The translations under genes and the position numbers were made by a program. DNA of 64,000 nt from Enoplolaimus lenunculus (lineage: Eukaryota > Nematoda > Enoplea > Enoplida > Thoracostomopsidae). The stretch lies in NCBI GenBank assembly GCA_030248215.1, contig JASANG010003499.1, forward strand, positions 62,001 to 126,000, written 5' to 3'. This document shows positions 11,477 to 23,968 of the stretch, in pieces; the stretch's first letter is position 1, and every line of letters starts with the position of its first letter. A model generated the notes under the pieces. The model searched no databases and had not been told where the DNA came from. It worked only from the letters and a program-made list of their open reading frames with translations.

Positions 11477-12061
11477 AGCTAGCGTTATAGATTTGCGTTT
11501 TAATTTTATATATAGTATATTTCTAATGTGAAATCTGTTTTTGAACTTAGTTGCTAATAACCTATATTCATTGGTATCGGGACATTTCGTCGCCGAACCA
11601 CCAAAGCCGTCATCCGCTTTTAACAACTGCTCCGATCATACATGTGGAACAGGTACAGAAACGCCGCGGTCTTCCGGTCCGATCACTTAGAATGATATGG
11701 AAACATCCGTATCCACCGGACCGAAGACGACGGCCGTGACAACTCGTCGATCGACATTTTGTAACCCGACAATCTCATAGACCCGATAATTTGTTGACGA
11801 CTACTACACTTAATGCTTTATGCTTAGGCGTAGACTTCTGCAGCTGTCGATCAGTAAGTTGTCGCGCGACGAGTTGTCGTAAATTCATGTCCACTGCATG
11901 AGAAGTAATAATTACAAAATAAATTTCAGTAGTTATCACCAATTCAAGATTTATCTAAAAGCTAAATTTAAAAAAGGTCTAGTTGTATTTTCAAAAAGCC
12001 ATACCAGTATTCTGAACTACATGTAGCACTTATCGCAACTTACAGATAAGTATTTGAGGTA
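11477..12061. other. 5' flank of the Hox gene
   Basis: 585 bp between the chosen Hox start codon and the next MITE. Expected to hold the 5' UTR and perhaps promoter, but no convincing TATA box, initiator or cap site could be assigned. Contains the small foldback unit at 11739-11877. Confidence 0.4.
11739..11877. repeat. foldback unit upstream of Hox exon 1
   Basis: ACAACTCGTCGATCGACA at 11739-11756 is matched inverted at 11860-11877 with two differences. Core includes ATGCTTAGGCGTAGAC, resembling the TTAGGC cores of MITEs elsewhere in the window. Lies about 260 bp upstream of the Hox start codon. Confidence 0.6.
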
Positions 12062-12507
12062 CTGTAGTGACCCAAATAAAATGAGAGACTGATATTTATT
12101 TGTCCTCTCCAGTGGGTATATACCCCCGTTATTTGGTTACGGACTGTTATTTATTGTTTATCCCGCCCTCCGCCACCCATAATTACTGATATATCCTGTA
12201 TTGCAACTATCCGTTGAATGACACCTTTATTTGCCTTGTATCAAAACTTGAGCGATATTGCAAGGTTATGCTTTAGAAATGTACCTTCAAAACTTAAGTA
12301 TGCTTTAATGTTTCGAACGCAAGTTTATTTGGTCCTGGAGTCATTTATGCTCTACAATATGGATAATTGACATTTATAGACTATATATAATTAGGGTTTA
12401 TAGGCTATATCTGCTTGCGGACTCTTATTAGGTATACGGACTCGTATTGATTGGGACTAAAATTGGGACTCCTTCTTATTTCTTTTCTCTTATTCGGGTC
12501 ACTGAAG
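12062..12507. mobile_element. TA-flanked MITE, copy 3
   Basis: 446 bp, left end CTGTAGTGACCCAAATAAA, right end CTTATTCGGGTCACTGAAG, TA on both sides (12060-12061, 12508-12509). More diverged than the 505 and 8101 copies. Confidence 0.85.
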
Positions 12508-12762
12508 TAACTGACATTAATGAGTTAAATTGGTGCAATTCCATTACACGTTCGTACCATTAACTGCAAGAAACATTTCATTCTGAAATGTAGTTAGTTG
12601 GTACATTTGAAAACTTATATATGCATGAGACAATTAACCCAGGGCTGAATAAACTGACGAGCAACACTTCGCAAACTGTTAATACATTAATTGAAACAAA
12701 ATGTTCAACATTCGACAAATCGCTGTAAATTCAAATACAATAGTTGACTTGTTATCTTAAAT

Positions 12763-13103
12763 AATGAGTTAAGGTATTTCTCAGTTTATTAGCAGCCTAC
12801 ATTGCCTAACTCTGACTTGAGTTGATTCTCACTCGGAGCTGAGTTGATTTCAGGTGAGTTGATTAATTAATTCAGAATGAGTTGGATCAAGTTAGAATTC
12901 TCAGTTCTGACAGTCCTAAATCTCAGTCACACATTCTGAATAAGGACTTTCAAAATTCAAAATTCTGACTTGATTCATCTCATTCTGAGTTAACCCACGC
13001 GGAATCGATTCAACCCAGAGTGAGAATAAACTCAACTCGGAGTAAGTTAATGTTTATATTACCATAGAAAAAACTAACTTCTAAGTTGATTAATTAACTC
13101 ATT
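12763..13103. repeat. GAGTTGA-rich foldback element
   Basis: Long imperfect inverted repeat. The left arm has AATGAGTTAA, TGAGTTGATTCTCACTCGG and many GAGTTG units; the right arm has their inverses (AGAGTGAGAATAAACTCAAC, TTAACTCATT). About 340 bp overall with a small central loop. No coding frame. Confidence 0.65.
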
Positions 13104-13478
13104 GGAATTTACACTGATACGAATATGTTGTCATGCTTATGCAACCAAAAACCATTGAATCAACGGTTACATGTGGGAAAATTATATCCTCGTTAAGCTG
13201 GTTCACAGTGAAGGTCATGGGTGTATACAAGCTTAGAATAGATGTTATATATTTCCGTTTGAAATTTGTTAAGGGTCAAGAAAAAAATCAAATTTACAGT
13301 TTTTCTGAATAAAACCAACTAAGTCTATCGTACAGGTCTAACAGTTTTATTGTTCTCCGCGCTCGTGAAAAAAAGTTTTAAATAATTCTCTTGTCAAAGT
13401 CACGCCCTTATTACTTTTCTATATATACTGAATTTGTATACCGTAAGTTTGGTGTTAGAATATTAGTGATGTTACGAT

Positions 13479-13640
13479 CAGGCCCGTAGCCAGCTCACCT
13501 TGCTAGGGGGCTAAAAATTTTCAGGAGGGGCATTCAACGGTGTTTAATGAGTTGTACGCAAGGTTGAAAGCTTTCTAGGGGGCCCAAAATGTTCTATGGG
13601 GGGCTGAGCTCCCCTGCCCTCGCGCTTGGCTACGGGCACG
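13479..13640. mobile_element. hAT-type MITE, CAGGCCCGTAGCCAG family
   Basis: 162 bp, ends CAGGCCCGTAGCCAGC and GCTTGGCTACGGGCACG. Flanked by a perfect 8-bp duplication GTTACGAT (13471-13478 and 13641-13648). Internal G-run segments (AGGGGGC, GGGGGG). Confidence 0.88.
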
Positions 13641-14666
13641 GTTACGATGCTTAAACTGAGGTGGAGAAAATCTAAAAATACGCGAAACAGTTAAATAACA
13701 AAAGAGAAATCTTTTGAAAGTGTTAAAACAGAAAAATAGCTGTAAATTGTTTCATTGTACATAAAAATACTCAAAGTTCAAGGTGTAACCGAGAGGAGTA
13801 AATGCCAAAGACAAAATGAAGAACCTTGTAATTCCATTTTTATGTAGTGGCCGTATTCTCAAATGTGTGTAGCATCTAGCACCATTTACGTCTGCTTAAA
13901 AACTGTGCATAATTTCTTGTATATGTAGAGTCTATGGTTTACTTGATTGAAACCATAACGCTAAACTGTTAATATGTTCTACAGTCATTCAGTAATCACT
14001 ACTTTTGAAGCCTTGTCATTAAAAGTATAAGTTTATATAAAACCATTCACGGAAATTTTATCGCAGTTGAGGTGGGGTGCTGAACTCGCGAAGTACGGTT
14101 TACCATTCCGTTACTACAACCATTGATGTACTTATAGACGTGGAACCGTTTTCGCCGTAATAGCTCTATATATAGCTTAAAGTTGAAACAATACTGTGTC
14201 AAATTATAAACAGTTTAAGAGTCGCTATCATACTCTAATCTAATCGTTCCCAGCCGAAACCATTAAACGGTGTAAGAAAGTTTTTATTGATCGTTAACAA
14301 ATCTTAAAGTCTCATCATAATTATATATAGAGACGTATAGTTAAATTTAATAGATTCACAATACCCCCATTACCCTATAGGTACAATTTAACTATGTCGT
14401 AATAAAAATTGAACGGTTTCTTTTGTCCATAAACGTCACCGGCTAGAAAAGAAGGTAGTAAAGCGAAATTTGTGGGAACGAAGGATGCGTCTTGCTTATA
14501 AAGATTTTAGTGATTGATAAAATTCAAAAAAGTGGCAGATTTTTTGGGATCTAGGAATAGTATCCTTTGGCTCCTTGGTGTTATAACGTAACAAAAAATT
14601 AACGTCGGTCTTAACACTTTAAAGCAGGTTGGCTTCAAAACCATTATTTGGTGGTGTTATTTGTGT
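13641..14666. other. intergenic, nothing recognised
   Basis: AT-rich sequence without coding potential or clear repeat structure. Confidence 0.5.
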
Positions 14667-15005
14667 ATATATCGCAGCCCAAGTCGTAATTCAGCCCAAT
14701 TCCGAATTGGGCTAGTCCAAAGCGGAATTAGGACTTGGGCTAGCCGAACGCGGAATCATGCCAGATAAATCTGTGTGTTTTCAATTGGTTATTTGATAGT
14801 TGTAAGTCCTGTTTGATTCCGCTTTGCTCAGTAAAACAAACGCGTAGGTAGCCGGCGGTTACTTAGTAAATCAGAAAAAAGTATTCGCATCAATGAATCG
14901 TATTTGAGTATGACATTAAGCTAGTAACCAATCACAAGGCGTACACTTGTTGCATAAAAACAATTACGCCGTCACCCCCGTCAGAGATATCTAGATCCGC
15001 CACTG
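14667..15005. mobile_element. MITE, GTAATTCAGCCCAATTCCGA family, copy 1 (right end lost)
   Basis: Left end shares CAGC.C..GTAATTCAGC with the copy at 34184, then ATTGGGCTAGTCCAAAGCGG and similar internal text (CGTATTTGAGTATG, ACCAATCACAAGGCG). It has about two units of the motif that is expanded in the other copy. The right side runs into a hAT-like end AGATCCGCCACTG at about 14993-15005. Confidence 0.65.
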
Positions 15006-17040
15006 GTGATAACAGGAATATGTTTAAAGTGCACCTTAAATTTGAACACTAAGTAAAACTGATGATAATAGGTGCCTTAGCTATTTGGGATTATGGTGTC
15101 AAGTTTTAAGTTTGTCTCAGAATGTAGTGGTAAATTCAGAATATCACGCAGTGGACATAGGTAGATTGACCATTCCAATTCGAGCCATTCAATACAGTGA
15201 CAAAGTGACAAGGTCAAGAATTAAGAGTTCTAACGGCTCGCTGATCTAGAAGACGATCTGGCATTCGAAGTGGTCAGTAGTGGGCTGGTTTATATCAAAA
15301 TGCTCAGGGTTGATGTTTATTGCCGAACCAACCCTGGCCGCGGAAATCCTGAAGCTGCGTTAATGTTAAAGTTACATTTACGCTTTTTACCGTATTTTAA
15401 ATACCGTCAAGTACGCTATCGTAATTGCAAAAACGCTTAAAAACATTTTAGATATCATTAAAACAGAACATATTAATGCTATTATTGTTTTTATTGCTAA
15501 TTCAAACTATAATTCGAAAGTATGTCATTTACGGCAAATAGTGTGATTGTACATTAATAAAGTTAGGTACATCGCAGCTCCTAAACATAGGATAGCTTTC
15601 AAAAAAAAATCAAATTGCAAAACTTGTAGGTATTTTTTTATGATTTAATTCCGATTGGGTTTGCATATAACTAAAACGGCACATGTTAAATAAAACACAG
15701 AGGCCAGCCAATCGGAAAGACAGCTTTGCTAAGAGACTACGAAGATTTTAAAATTTAGGCTTCAATTTACACTTAAGGCAAGCCCTTATATTTGTTACAC
15801 TGTTTAGATATAAACGCTATTGTGAACTTCGGATGAACTATTTGCATCGCAAAATTTTGTTATGGAATGTTATGTAACTAATCCCCATTTAAATCCACCA
15901 CGGCTATGACTTCAACGCACCTGGTACCAAATGTGCAAAAACTTTTCCAAAAATAAGATCACTAGCGCAGAAATCTATTTAGTTCCGCATATGGTATGTT
16001 TACTGGCCTGTGGAGATACTGAGAGTTGAAATTATAACTAATATAGAAGCGCTGATTTTTAGTAGGTACAATAATACAACTGCCAAACACATTTTTTCAG
16101 CCTATAACGGGTAAAATTTATATCTAATGTAGGTTTTAAAAATCAAAGATACACAGTACTGAAACGAAATAACAGCGCAAAAATATGAGCCAAAAAGTCA
16201 AAAATACTTTCGTTGGGTTACGGCAGTTATTTTTACCCAATGAAAATTGAGATGACTAGCTGTCGTGTCGATTTTGCACGTCCGACAAGCGAAAACAATA
16301 CAGAGGGGGGTAGGCAATAGTTTCAGAGATCAAAGTTTTTCCAGCTAATATATTATTTAAAAAATGCTTCCTTCTCGAGGTGTATAATAAATTTTTCCAC
16401 TTGATTATTAACTTTTGGGTAAATTCCACATATTGGTCCGTCTAGAAGTTACATACATCAGTTAAACATATTCTTAATTTCAGGGTGGGACTTTAAATAC
16501 ATCAAGGTTTTACGGGCTGATCCAAAATGTAGAATTTTCCCAAAAGGTAATACTTTTGAAAACGATAATTTGCATGTAAATTTGACCAACAAGAAAAACA
16601 CAAATTTTAACCCGAACCAAGCTATCCACATATCAGCAATACTCAACCTCCCTTCATTCTCGAGATTACTCCAGCAATTGCATTCTTTTGAGGTATAAAA
16701 TATTATATGCCTCAAACTGGGCCAAAAATCCAATACTAAACTGGCCACAAAGTGAGGGTAATATTTCATTAGTTCGCGTCGTTTTTAGACCATCAAGGCT
16801 TGGTCAAAAACGTAACATAACTGCATACATAAATATTGTCCGCAGCATTCATGTAGCGGTAGATATTGGCGCAGAAAAATTACGCTGGCTGCAGATGCCA
16901 CCAAAATGCATGCCTAATATCGCTAAGTGCTCGCTATTGTCGTGACTTAATGAGATACCGTAACCATTCGCGAATTAAAAATTAACTCAGTTCGACAGCT
17001 CTCAATTGTTGTTGGATGAATGCGTTATGTTTGAACATCA
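15006..17040. other. intergenic, nothing recognised
   Basis: About 2 kb AT-rich sequence. Short frames at 16458-16769 and 16688-16945 look like chance; no conserved motif seen. Confidence 0.5.
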
Positions 17041-17045
17041 TTAAA

Positions 17046-17367
17046 CCAATCAGGATGCATCTGAAAAATGTTCTTATTACCTTTTAAGAGGGAGAGGCCA
17101 ATCAGGAATTGGTTTTTTATGAATAAATCCTGAAACGAGAATCAACTTTGAATCAGCCAATCAAATGTTGACAAAAATGTTCTCTACGCCAATCCGAATA
17201 TACCAGCCAACTAGATTTCGTCACTTGTCATGACAACTTTCTATAATATGTTGCATACTTAATTTCAATTGGCTTGATAGATAGCTTTAAACACACTTGC
17301 AAACATACTAACCAATCAGATTGCGATCTATAACTGTTAAAAATAATGCGTACAAAACAACCAATCA
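17046..17367 (+). promoter_or_regulatory. cluster of CCAATCA motifs
   Basis: Five exact CCAATCA copies on the plus strand at 17046, 17099, 17157, 17312 and 17361, plus CCAATCC at 17189, within 322 bp. CCAAT is the NF-Y core and TGATTGG resembles a PBC half-site. No neighbouring gene was identified, so a regulatory role is only a possibility; it could also be a decayed tandem repeat. Confidence 0.3.
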
Positions 17368-18110
17368 AAATTTTTCAATTGCCTTTAAAATGATTTGAAT
17401 AGTTTTACCTATACTAAGAACTGGCAGGAATAAAATTTGGCCAAAAACATGGAAACTCTTTGAAATTAAATTTTAGAATTATCGGCAAAATGATGAAATT
17501 GTGGAATTAAGCGTAGGATCGATCTGTATATACTGGAGAATCTACTAAAAACGTTCCAAAACTGAAATAACAAACTTTAACAGAACGACGAAAATATATA
17601 TACCTAATCAAATCACAAATTGGGGACATATCATGAGGCCCCTTAAAACCGTTGCCTTCCAATTGGAGGGCATGGGGGGCGGGTACGGTACCTTTGGGCA
17701 CTTTTTTCTTAAAAGTGAAACGTAAAATTGTATAGTTGGAGCAGCTTAATAATTTGAAACGTGGCTTCGGCCACAGATAGTCTACTGGGTCAGCGGTCTA
17801 ATTTACTATTTGAAAAGAGATCAATTAATGTTGAAAATTTTAAAAGGGTTCGCTGTACCGGTCGTTCGGCGTCGTCCGGCGTCGCAAGTCGTAAAAATTT
17901 TGCGTGTAAAATATTTATATACATGGTGCCAGGGGGCAATGTACGGTTGTTGCTGTACGGTGCAGGTCGGTAGTAAAATTGTGAAATAATACAGCGCTGG
18001 CTTTATTAACATTAGAGCTGCAAACTGACAGTAGGTTTTCACGGGTAAACGTGGGCCGGGTAAAAAATTTTGACGCGGGTATCAGGATCGGATGTGGATA
18101 AGGATTTTCT

Positions 18111-18502
18111 GCCCCGCCCGACCTTTATCCAGGCAAATCACAATTTTTATCAACCGGTTTAGCCACGCTAAAAAGATCTACCCGCGACCCATCTTTTACC
18201 CGAGCCTGAACTTAAACCGGTATTTTAAAGATTGCTGGTGAAGATTTGTGGTATAGCTCGAATTAATTTAACACATGAAAGCTTACAAGAAACAACACAA
18301 TTTCAAACCCAAAGCACAGAACTTTTGTCACTGACTAGGTTAGTTAATAGCGTGTGTTTTGCACCTGAACTCTTGAACGTTTGGCGCGGGTGAAAACTGT
18401 CAATTTTTTACGCGCGTGATATATATGAATCTTTACGCGCGGGCATACCCGCGGCTTAAATTTTTTACCCGACCCGCGCTGCCCGCGGGTACCGTCGCTC
18501 TG
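18111..18502. mobile_element. hAT-like MITE, CAGAG...TTTACCCGCGG family, copy 2 (inverted)
   Basis: Reverse-oriented relative of 5767-6201: shared CACATGAAAGCTT, AGATTGCTGGTGA, AGATCTACCCGCG and end GCGGGTACCGTCGCTCTG. It is embedded in further CGGGTA-rich sequence (18030-18110 and 18503-18715), probably from another related element. Confidence 0.7.
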
Positions 18503-20150
18503 ACGGGTATGCCCGCGGATAAAGAGTTTTAAAGTGCGGGTAAAAATTTGTTAATATTTACCCAACTAAATAATTGATTCACTGATCACACATCTTCAAG
18601 CAACGGAGATGTGTGTAATGTGCAATATTATTCGGTAACTGAATTTTGCGCGGGTATACCCGCAGGTAAAAAATTAAATTTCCGTTGGTAAAGCGCAGCG
18701 CGGGTAAAAAACTTTTTACTCACATAACACCTCTCATTGACACCCTTAGTGTCAAAACGTTAATTGATGTCTTAGGGAAAACTTTAACTAATTCGGAACT
18801 AGTGAGGTCATTATCAAATGTGTATCGTGTGAACTTTTTTACGCAGCGCAATGTCGACACAACTCGAGGGATTGCCGCTATCCGGCAAATAATTTAAGCG
18901 GTGCCGGACCTCCAGTCGCGCATAATTGAGTATCTGACCAGGTAGGATAGGTCGAGCGTACATTCTACCACGTTGTCAAACTGCCCTCTTAGTCAGCAGC
19001 ATTGTTGTCATTGCTATATATACGTATTTACAGTCGTTATTCTTAAATAGGTTAGTGAGACTTTAATTCGTCAAATTGATTTTTCTTTCCAGTTATTAAT
19101 TATTTGACTTAGCACAGTTGTTTAGTTCTACAGCTTTATAGCCATTTTCATCTGTTTAGATACAATTGAAAGATCATTTCAACTAATGTTTTTGACAAGA
19201 ATCGCCACACTGTACCTGCACATATTATTTTAACAAAGAGAGATTTATTGCTAAAATTGTACTGTCATGCTTATATATAGACCGTCACAACACACTGTTA
19301 AGCTTAGTAGAAATTCGTGTTTTTGATTCAGAAAAATTTAAATAAGTCCGGTTGTAGACTGAAGTTAAATTTTGAAAAGAAAAAGGCAGCTGAAATCTTA
19401 CTTTACCAGCGTAATATTCCAATACTAAAAGTTCAAGTTTAAACTTTTTCATATAATAATTAGTAATGTGCAACGGATATTTTTTCCATACACGGTTTTC
19501 CGGCAGTTCTTATTGAATATTTATCCGGATACACGGTGCAAATTTATAATAACAATGAACTTGAAAGATATAAGCGGTATCACACAATTTCCAGATGTTA
19601 TTTTGAAAAGAACAGTTGAGTTAAAACTTCGGCAAATATTAGTATACTGGAAGCCGTAGGCAGGGCCGGAGCAGCCAGCAACCATACCCCTCCCCCTGGG
19701 AGAGCGCACCCCTAAAGGGGCCCACCTTAACCGGTTGAAACAAAAAACCGCCGAAGTTAAATTCGTCTTGTTTCTAGCTCGTTTCGCTCGCGAGTTTTTC
19801 ACCCTATTCTACTTAGCTGTGATTCTTTTAATGGTCTTGCACACTACGCAGACCTTAAAATAATCGCCAGGTTGCTAAATTTTAACAAATGTTCTCGCTC
19901 GCTACACTCGCTGCACTACAATTTTGCTTAAGGTAATATAATTCACCCGAATTGAAATATTTACGAACGGTAACAAAAACAGTTCTGGAGTGTGGTATGC
20001 CGTGTGCTGTCTCTTCTGGGTGGAGCATATAAAGAAGATTGCATAAACTCTTACTTAAAATATAAGCTGTTCAGCTAATTTAGTAGAAAATATAAATAAA
20101 ATTTCGTGCTGCGTGGGAAGTGTGATTTATTTCAAAGATGGATTCACTTT
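18503..20150. other. intergenic, repeat fragments only
   Basis: Starts with CGGGTA-rich repeat remnants to about 18715. Around 19660-19800 a GC-richer patch has GCAGGGCCGG and GCTCGTTTCGCTCGCGAG palindromes typical of MITE ends. No gene recognised. Confidence 0.45.
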
Positions 20151-20164
20151 CTAGCTCTGTTTTG

Positions 20165-20490
20165 CAATAGATCCACTTTTACGTTGGGAGACCCCGACCC
20201 TGGAGTTCGAAGGGAGCCTCCACCTTTGTCTGCTCCGGCATTGGCCGTACTTTCACCTATGTGTACCTTTCTTATGCTGGGGCGTCACACGTTTTTACAA
20301 TGATGCTGTCTCAAAGAAGTCAATCATTTACCCAGACTCCAAACTTACAGAATTAGACTATCAGTATAAACTAATACGTACTAATTGTTTTGTTGAGCGA
20401 TCTGTTATATATTGTTCCAAACAATGTTTGTTTATGTTGGAACGGTCACAAAATACGTATTTGGGGCGTTCCAGCTTTAATATATAGATG
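20165..20490. repeat. dispersed repeat, copy 1
   Basis: Contains GTTGGGAGACCCCGACCCTG with following text that matches the block at 37630-37720. It ends in GGCGTTCCAGCTTTAATATA, whose inverse occurs at 37738. GGAACG and CGTTCC flank short hairpins. Family unknown. Confidence 0.5.
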
Positions 20491-21282
20491 AAAAGATAGT
20501 TATTTCGTAATGAAAATTGTGTGTAATCTATAGCACTTTATTTAATGCCTAGGTATATCAGGATTGTTAGAGGGCGCATACTTAAAGATTAAGCCATATA
20601 CACTAAGCAAAAATTGAAGCTTAAGTGTGAATTACGGGAAAATATACAGCGTATTTAAACTAAGCCTAAACGTAAAAGCTAATGTCTATATATAACTCAC
20701 TACATTGGCGACTTAAGTAGGTAATTACTTAGTCATAATTTAAGTAAATGCTTAATTTAAATTTCAGAAACCCAGTCTTTATGTTTTATATTTTCATTTT
20801 ATAGCATGTTTAGACGGTATTTCAATATTTTAAGATTACAAATGCTCCGATGGCGCAAACTTTGTTCGAACCCGTCATCGAATTATATATATTTACAACT
20901 ATATTGTTATGAAAGCAATATATATATTAAAAAAATTAATTTATTAGTGCTGTATCAATGTGCCTACTACCACTTAATCAGCAGCTTAACCTATTTATAC
21001 CGATTAATGTCTATTTCAAACTGCAATTATAATTTTAATGCACTAAACACGGAATAAACTGAAAATTCTGAAACAATTAAAGCAGCTAAATTACAGACGT
21101 CTCCCACGGGGGGGGGGCATTGGGGGTGTGCCCCCCTCCCCAAATTTGGCTGATGTCTCCCAAACTGACTCGGTCTATTAAAAGTAAAAAATCTTGAACG
21201 ATTTGCAATTGTAGGCGCGCTCTAAAATTATTCAGTGCCTCACCCAAATGGTAACTTTCTGCGGACGCCCGTGAATAAAATG
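20491..21282. other. intergenic, nothing recognised
   Basis: AT-rich. A G-run/C-run patch (21103-21170, with a GTCTCCCA pair) may be a small repeat fragment. The open frame at 20806-21057 is AT-rich and not protein-like. Confidence 0.4.
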
Positions 21283-21464
21283 GGCCCATGTAAAGATCAG
21301 GGGCGGAACGTTTTTCTCTGGGACTAGAATAGAGTATTCTTAAGCATTAGACTAATTGTTTTGCATGGCTTAGGCTTAGTCTTAGGAATAAACTCCTTGT
21401 TACGCTTAGGTTAGGCTTAGGAATACGCTTTATAATACTGTCCCGCCCCTGTTCTGTACCTACA
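21283..21464. mobile_element. hAT-type MITE, GGCCCATGTA family, diverged copy
   Basis: Left end GGCCCATGTAAAGATCAGGG, right end CCCGCCCCTGTTCTGTACC. The core is a run of GGCTTAGGCTTAG / GGTTAGGCTTAGG units. No clear target duplication; older than the 3843 and 35297 copies. Confidence 0.7.
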
Positions 21465-21682
21465 CTGGAAAAAAAATGTGTCGAAATCGACACAAAAATG
21501 TGTTAAATTGTAAACTGATGATTTGTATAAAACAAAATTTTTTTTACAAAATATTTCTGTCTTGTCACCAGTATGTCTATTAAACACTGTTAAAATATAT
21601 ATCAGCTGAAACAGTAGACCGTAGCCCTTAAATATAAACATGTGTATAAAACAATTTCTCTTTCAACTTTACCGCTTTTGTA

Positions 21683-21706
21683 TTATTGTTGTTGTTGTTG
21701 TTGTTT
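21683..21706. repeat. (TTG)n microsatellite
   Basis: Seven TTG units in a row on the plus strand. Confidence 0.9.
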
Positions 21707-22356
21707 TGAATTATTTGTTTTCGCTTCTTCTCCCCCCCCAACCATTATTTCGGTGGTGGGTAAGAATTGCCTTTATTATAGCCGAACAGCTTCCCCATGG
21801 TACCCATCACACGCTCGCTAAGAAGTCTTCGTTGTGAGAGTAATTTTACAAAATTGTGCGTCGTAAATTTTGCTCATTACCCCCTTTGAGTAATAAAAAC
21901 GTCAAACTACGTTTACGGCACGTTCATATTGCACTTGCCTTGAACACAGGGGAAGACGGTGGGCATAACTGGCTTACATCAAGCTTTCTCATAGGAGCCA
22001 CGGCTGCAGCCACACTAGAGTACAGGGGGCCATCTTTCGGACATCTTCACCTCCTGATCATTAACGGATCCAGAGGAAGGCGGCGGGGGGAGGCGTACTG
22101 CCCCATCAGAAATTTGTTGTGTTAAAATGGTAAGGTCCGTTTATCTTACAATTTTTGCGTTTCATAACATTTGCCAGCCCGCATCCCCGTCAGAAATTTT
22201 TGGATCCACCTTTGCTCCGGATTGAAATTTTTTTAGAAAACATTAAAAAGATTATATATTTGAAACACTTTCTTCAGTGTTCGTCCCTCTACTGAAAATT
22301 GCTGGTTGCGAGGGATCATAGCTTGAAATACCGACAAAGACGGTCTCTGAAAATTT

Positions 22357-22490
22357 GGCCAATGTATAGCTCAGGGCCGTAACAGAACCATGAGCACATT
22401 TCTAATCGTAACGATAAGCGTATACCTAAGTCTAAAGCCTAAGTGCCTAAGTCTAAGCAAAAAAATTAGACTAAAGTTTATACTTTATTG
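22357..22490. mobile_element. GGCCAATGTATAG MITE fragment
   Basis: Left end GGCCAATGTATAGCTCAGGG followed by a CCTAAGTCTAAAGCC-type core and AAAAAATTAGACTAAAG, as in the 35297 element. No matching right end found, so truncated. Confidence 0.6.
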
Positions 22491-23082
22491 CAGTTTTGCG
22501 GAAAGAACGGTCGGCCCCTCAGCTTTAGACGGATCGAATATTTAAAATCGAGTTTCACCAAGAAATCACAGAAGGTAAAGCAAGCGCGAAATATAATCAA
22601 AAAGAAAGCAGGGAACCAACGAAAGTTGAACCAGATTCTCTGTAAACGTAGAGGTAAACCGAGGCACTGGTCCTCTAAGATCATTTATACTCTAAACCAG
22701 ACAAACAGCCCAAACCAAATGTTATTTCCGTGTTACCCAGGTGTAAAAACACTGAAAGTCATTGCAGACCAAGTAAATTATCTCTAGTGGAATATGACGG
22801 ATTTTCCATCGAAAATATAATTCCCTCTGTTTGAAAATTTTTCAGTTTTTGCAGTGCATAGCAAATGTTTCGATAATGTAAAGTTACAAATTGCGTCTGG
22901 CGAAATAATTTTTCGAACCGGTTCATTACAAAATCTTTAGCACGGCCGCCAGTGAGAATCTTTTTGTTGCGCCTATATCTATGGATAACACACCCTAATA
23001 CTAGCGCGTATCTTTGCAAAATGCTCTTGTCTTTTGAGGACAAACGGCGCTGCGGTTCACGGCTTCTTACGTGAGGTCTGGG

Positions 23083-23320
23083 CAGTGGCGGATTCATCTA
23101 TGGGGGCCAAAATCAGGCCCCCAAGGGGAAAGGGCCAAGGAAAAAAAAAGAGAGAACACGGCGCCACAAGCATTTATGAGAATAGCCGGAAATGCGGTGC
23201 CCGCCCATATTCATCAATTTTGGGCAACAATATCACCAGTTGGTGACAGGTTTCGTAGTTTTAAAATGAACAAAGGCGTTCGACATTCAGTACTTTTTGC
23301 GGTTTTTGAATTTGATTCAT
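23083..23320. mobile_element. hAT-like end, CAGTGGCGGATTCA type
   Basis: Starts CAGTGGCGGATTCATCTATG with GGGGGCC runs, a widespread hAT-type terminus. No right end could be matched; the downstream limit is approximate. Confidence 0.45.
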
Positions 23321-23520
23321 TCTACTTGCAAGTGTGCTGATTTGAGGCTCGCAGGTAATGCAGTTCGCTTGTTTCAAATGTCATTATAATAACTGACAGA
23401 CTGTTAACAGATATTCTTGTTCGTGCTAACAACAAATCGGTGTCTGAATCCGTATCCGTTATTGAATTTACAGAAATTTCATTAGTAACTTCATACTTCG
23501 TTCTAAAATTTACTCATATG

Positions 23521-23689
23521 CAATGGCGGATCCATGGGGGGCACCTCGGCCGTGGCCCCCCCAACAGCATCTCGACAAAAATTATATAGCAATTTTATGA
23601 CAATAATTCGTGGTTTATGCGCGGGTCAACAGTAAATTTATTACCCGTGAAATTTTGGCCCCCATTTTGACATCCTGGATCCGCCACTG
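23521..23689. mobile_element. hAT-type MITE, CAATGGCGGATCCA ends
   Basis: 169 bp, left end CAATGGCGGATCCATGGGGG, right end TGGATCCGCCACTG. Flanked by CTCATATG and CTTATATG, an 8-bp duplication with one mismatch. Confidence 0.8.
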
Positions 23690-23882
23690 CTTATATGGCA
23701 TTTGTTTTCACAGTACAGATATATTTCAATCGTTCCAATTAAAATATAAAATCTTAAAAATTGAGCGCATCCCCTGTTTGAAAATTAAGAAAACCCAGGG
23801 AATCGAAATTGAATTAAAGGAAGAATATAGTTTTTTTGAAATTTATACTTCAATATGCGTTTTACGTTTCCGTTATTTTCAG

Positions 23883-23968
23883 TATCCGTTTACACCGCTA
23901 GCTTACGAAGAGTTTTATCCAATCGAGATACAGCTCAAGATGACCGTGAACTCATTTCAAAGGACTGA
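23883..23968 (+). other. possible terminal coding exon, unassigned
   Basis: Acceptor-like TTATTTTCAG followed by an open stretch whose second frame reads SVYTASLRRVLSNRDTAQDD and ends ELISKD and a TGA. The composition is protein-like, but no family is recognised and no partner exon was found. A longer frame on the same strand overlaps it. Could be chance. Confidence 0.2.

Noticed and set aside
22488-22787. Basic open frame of 99 codons (plus)
   Set aside because: It starts in a MITE fragment, has no recognisable motif, and the opposite strand is open too.
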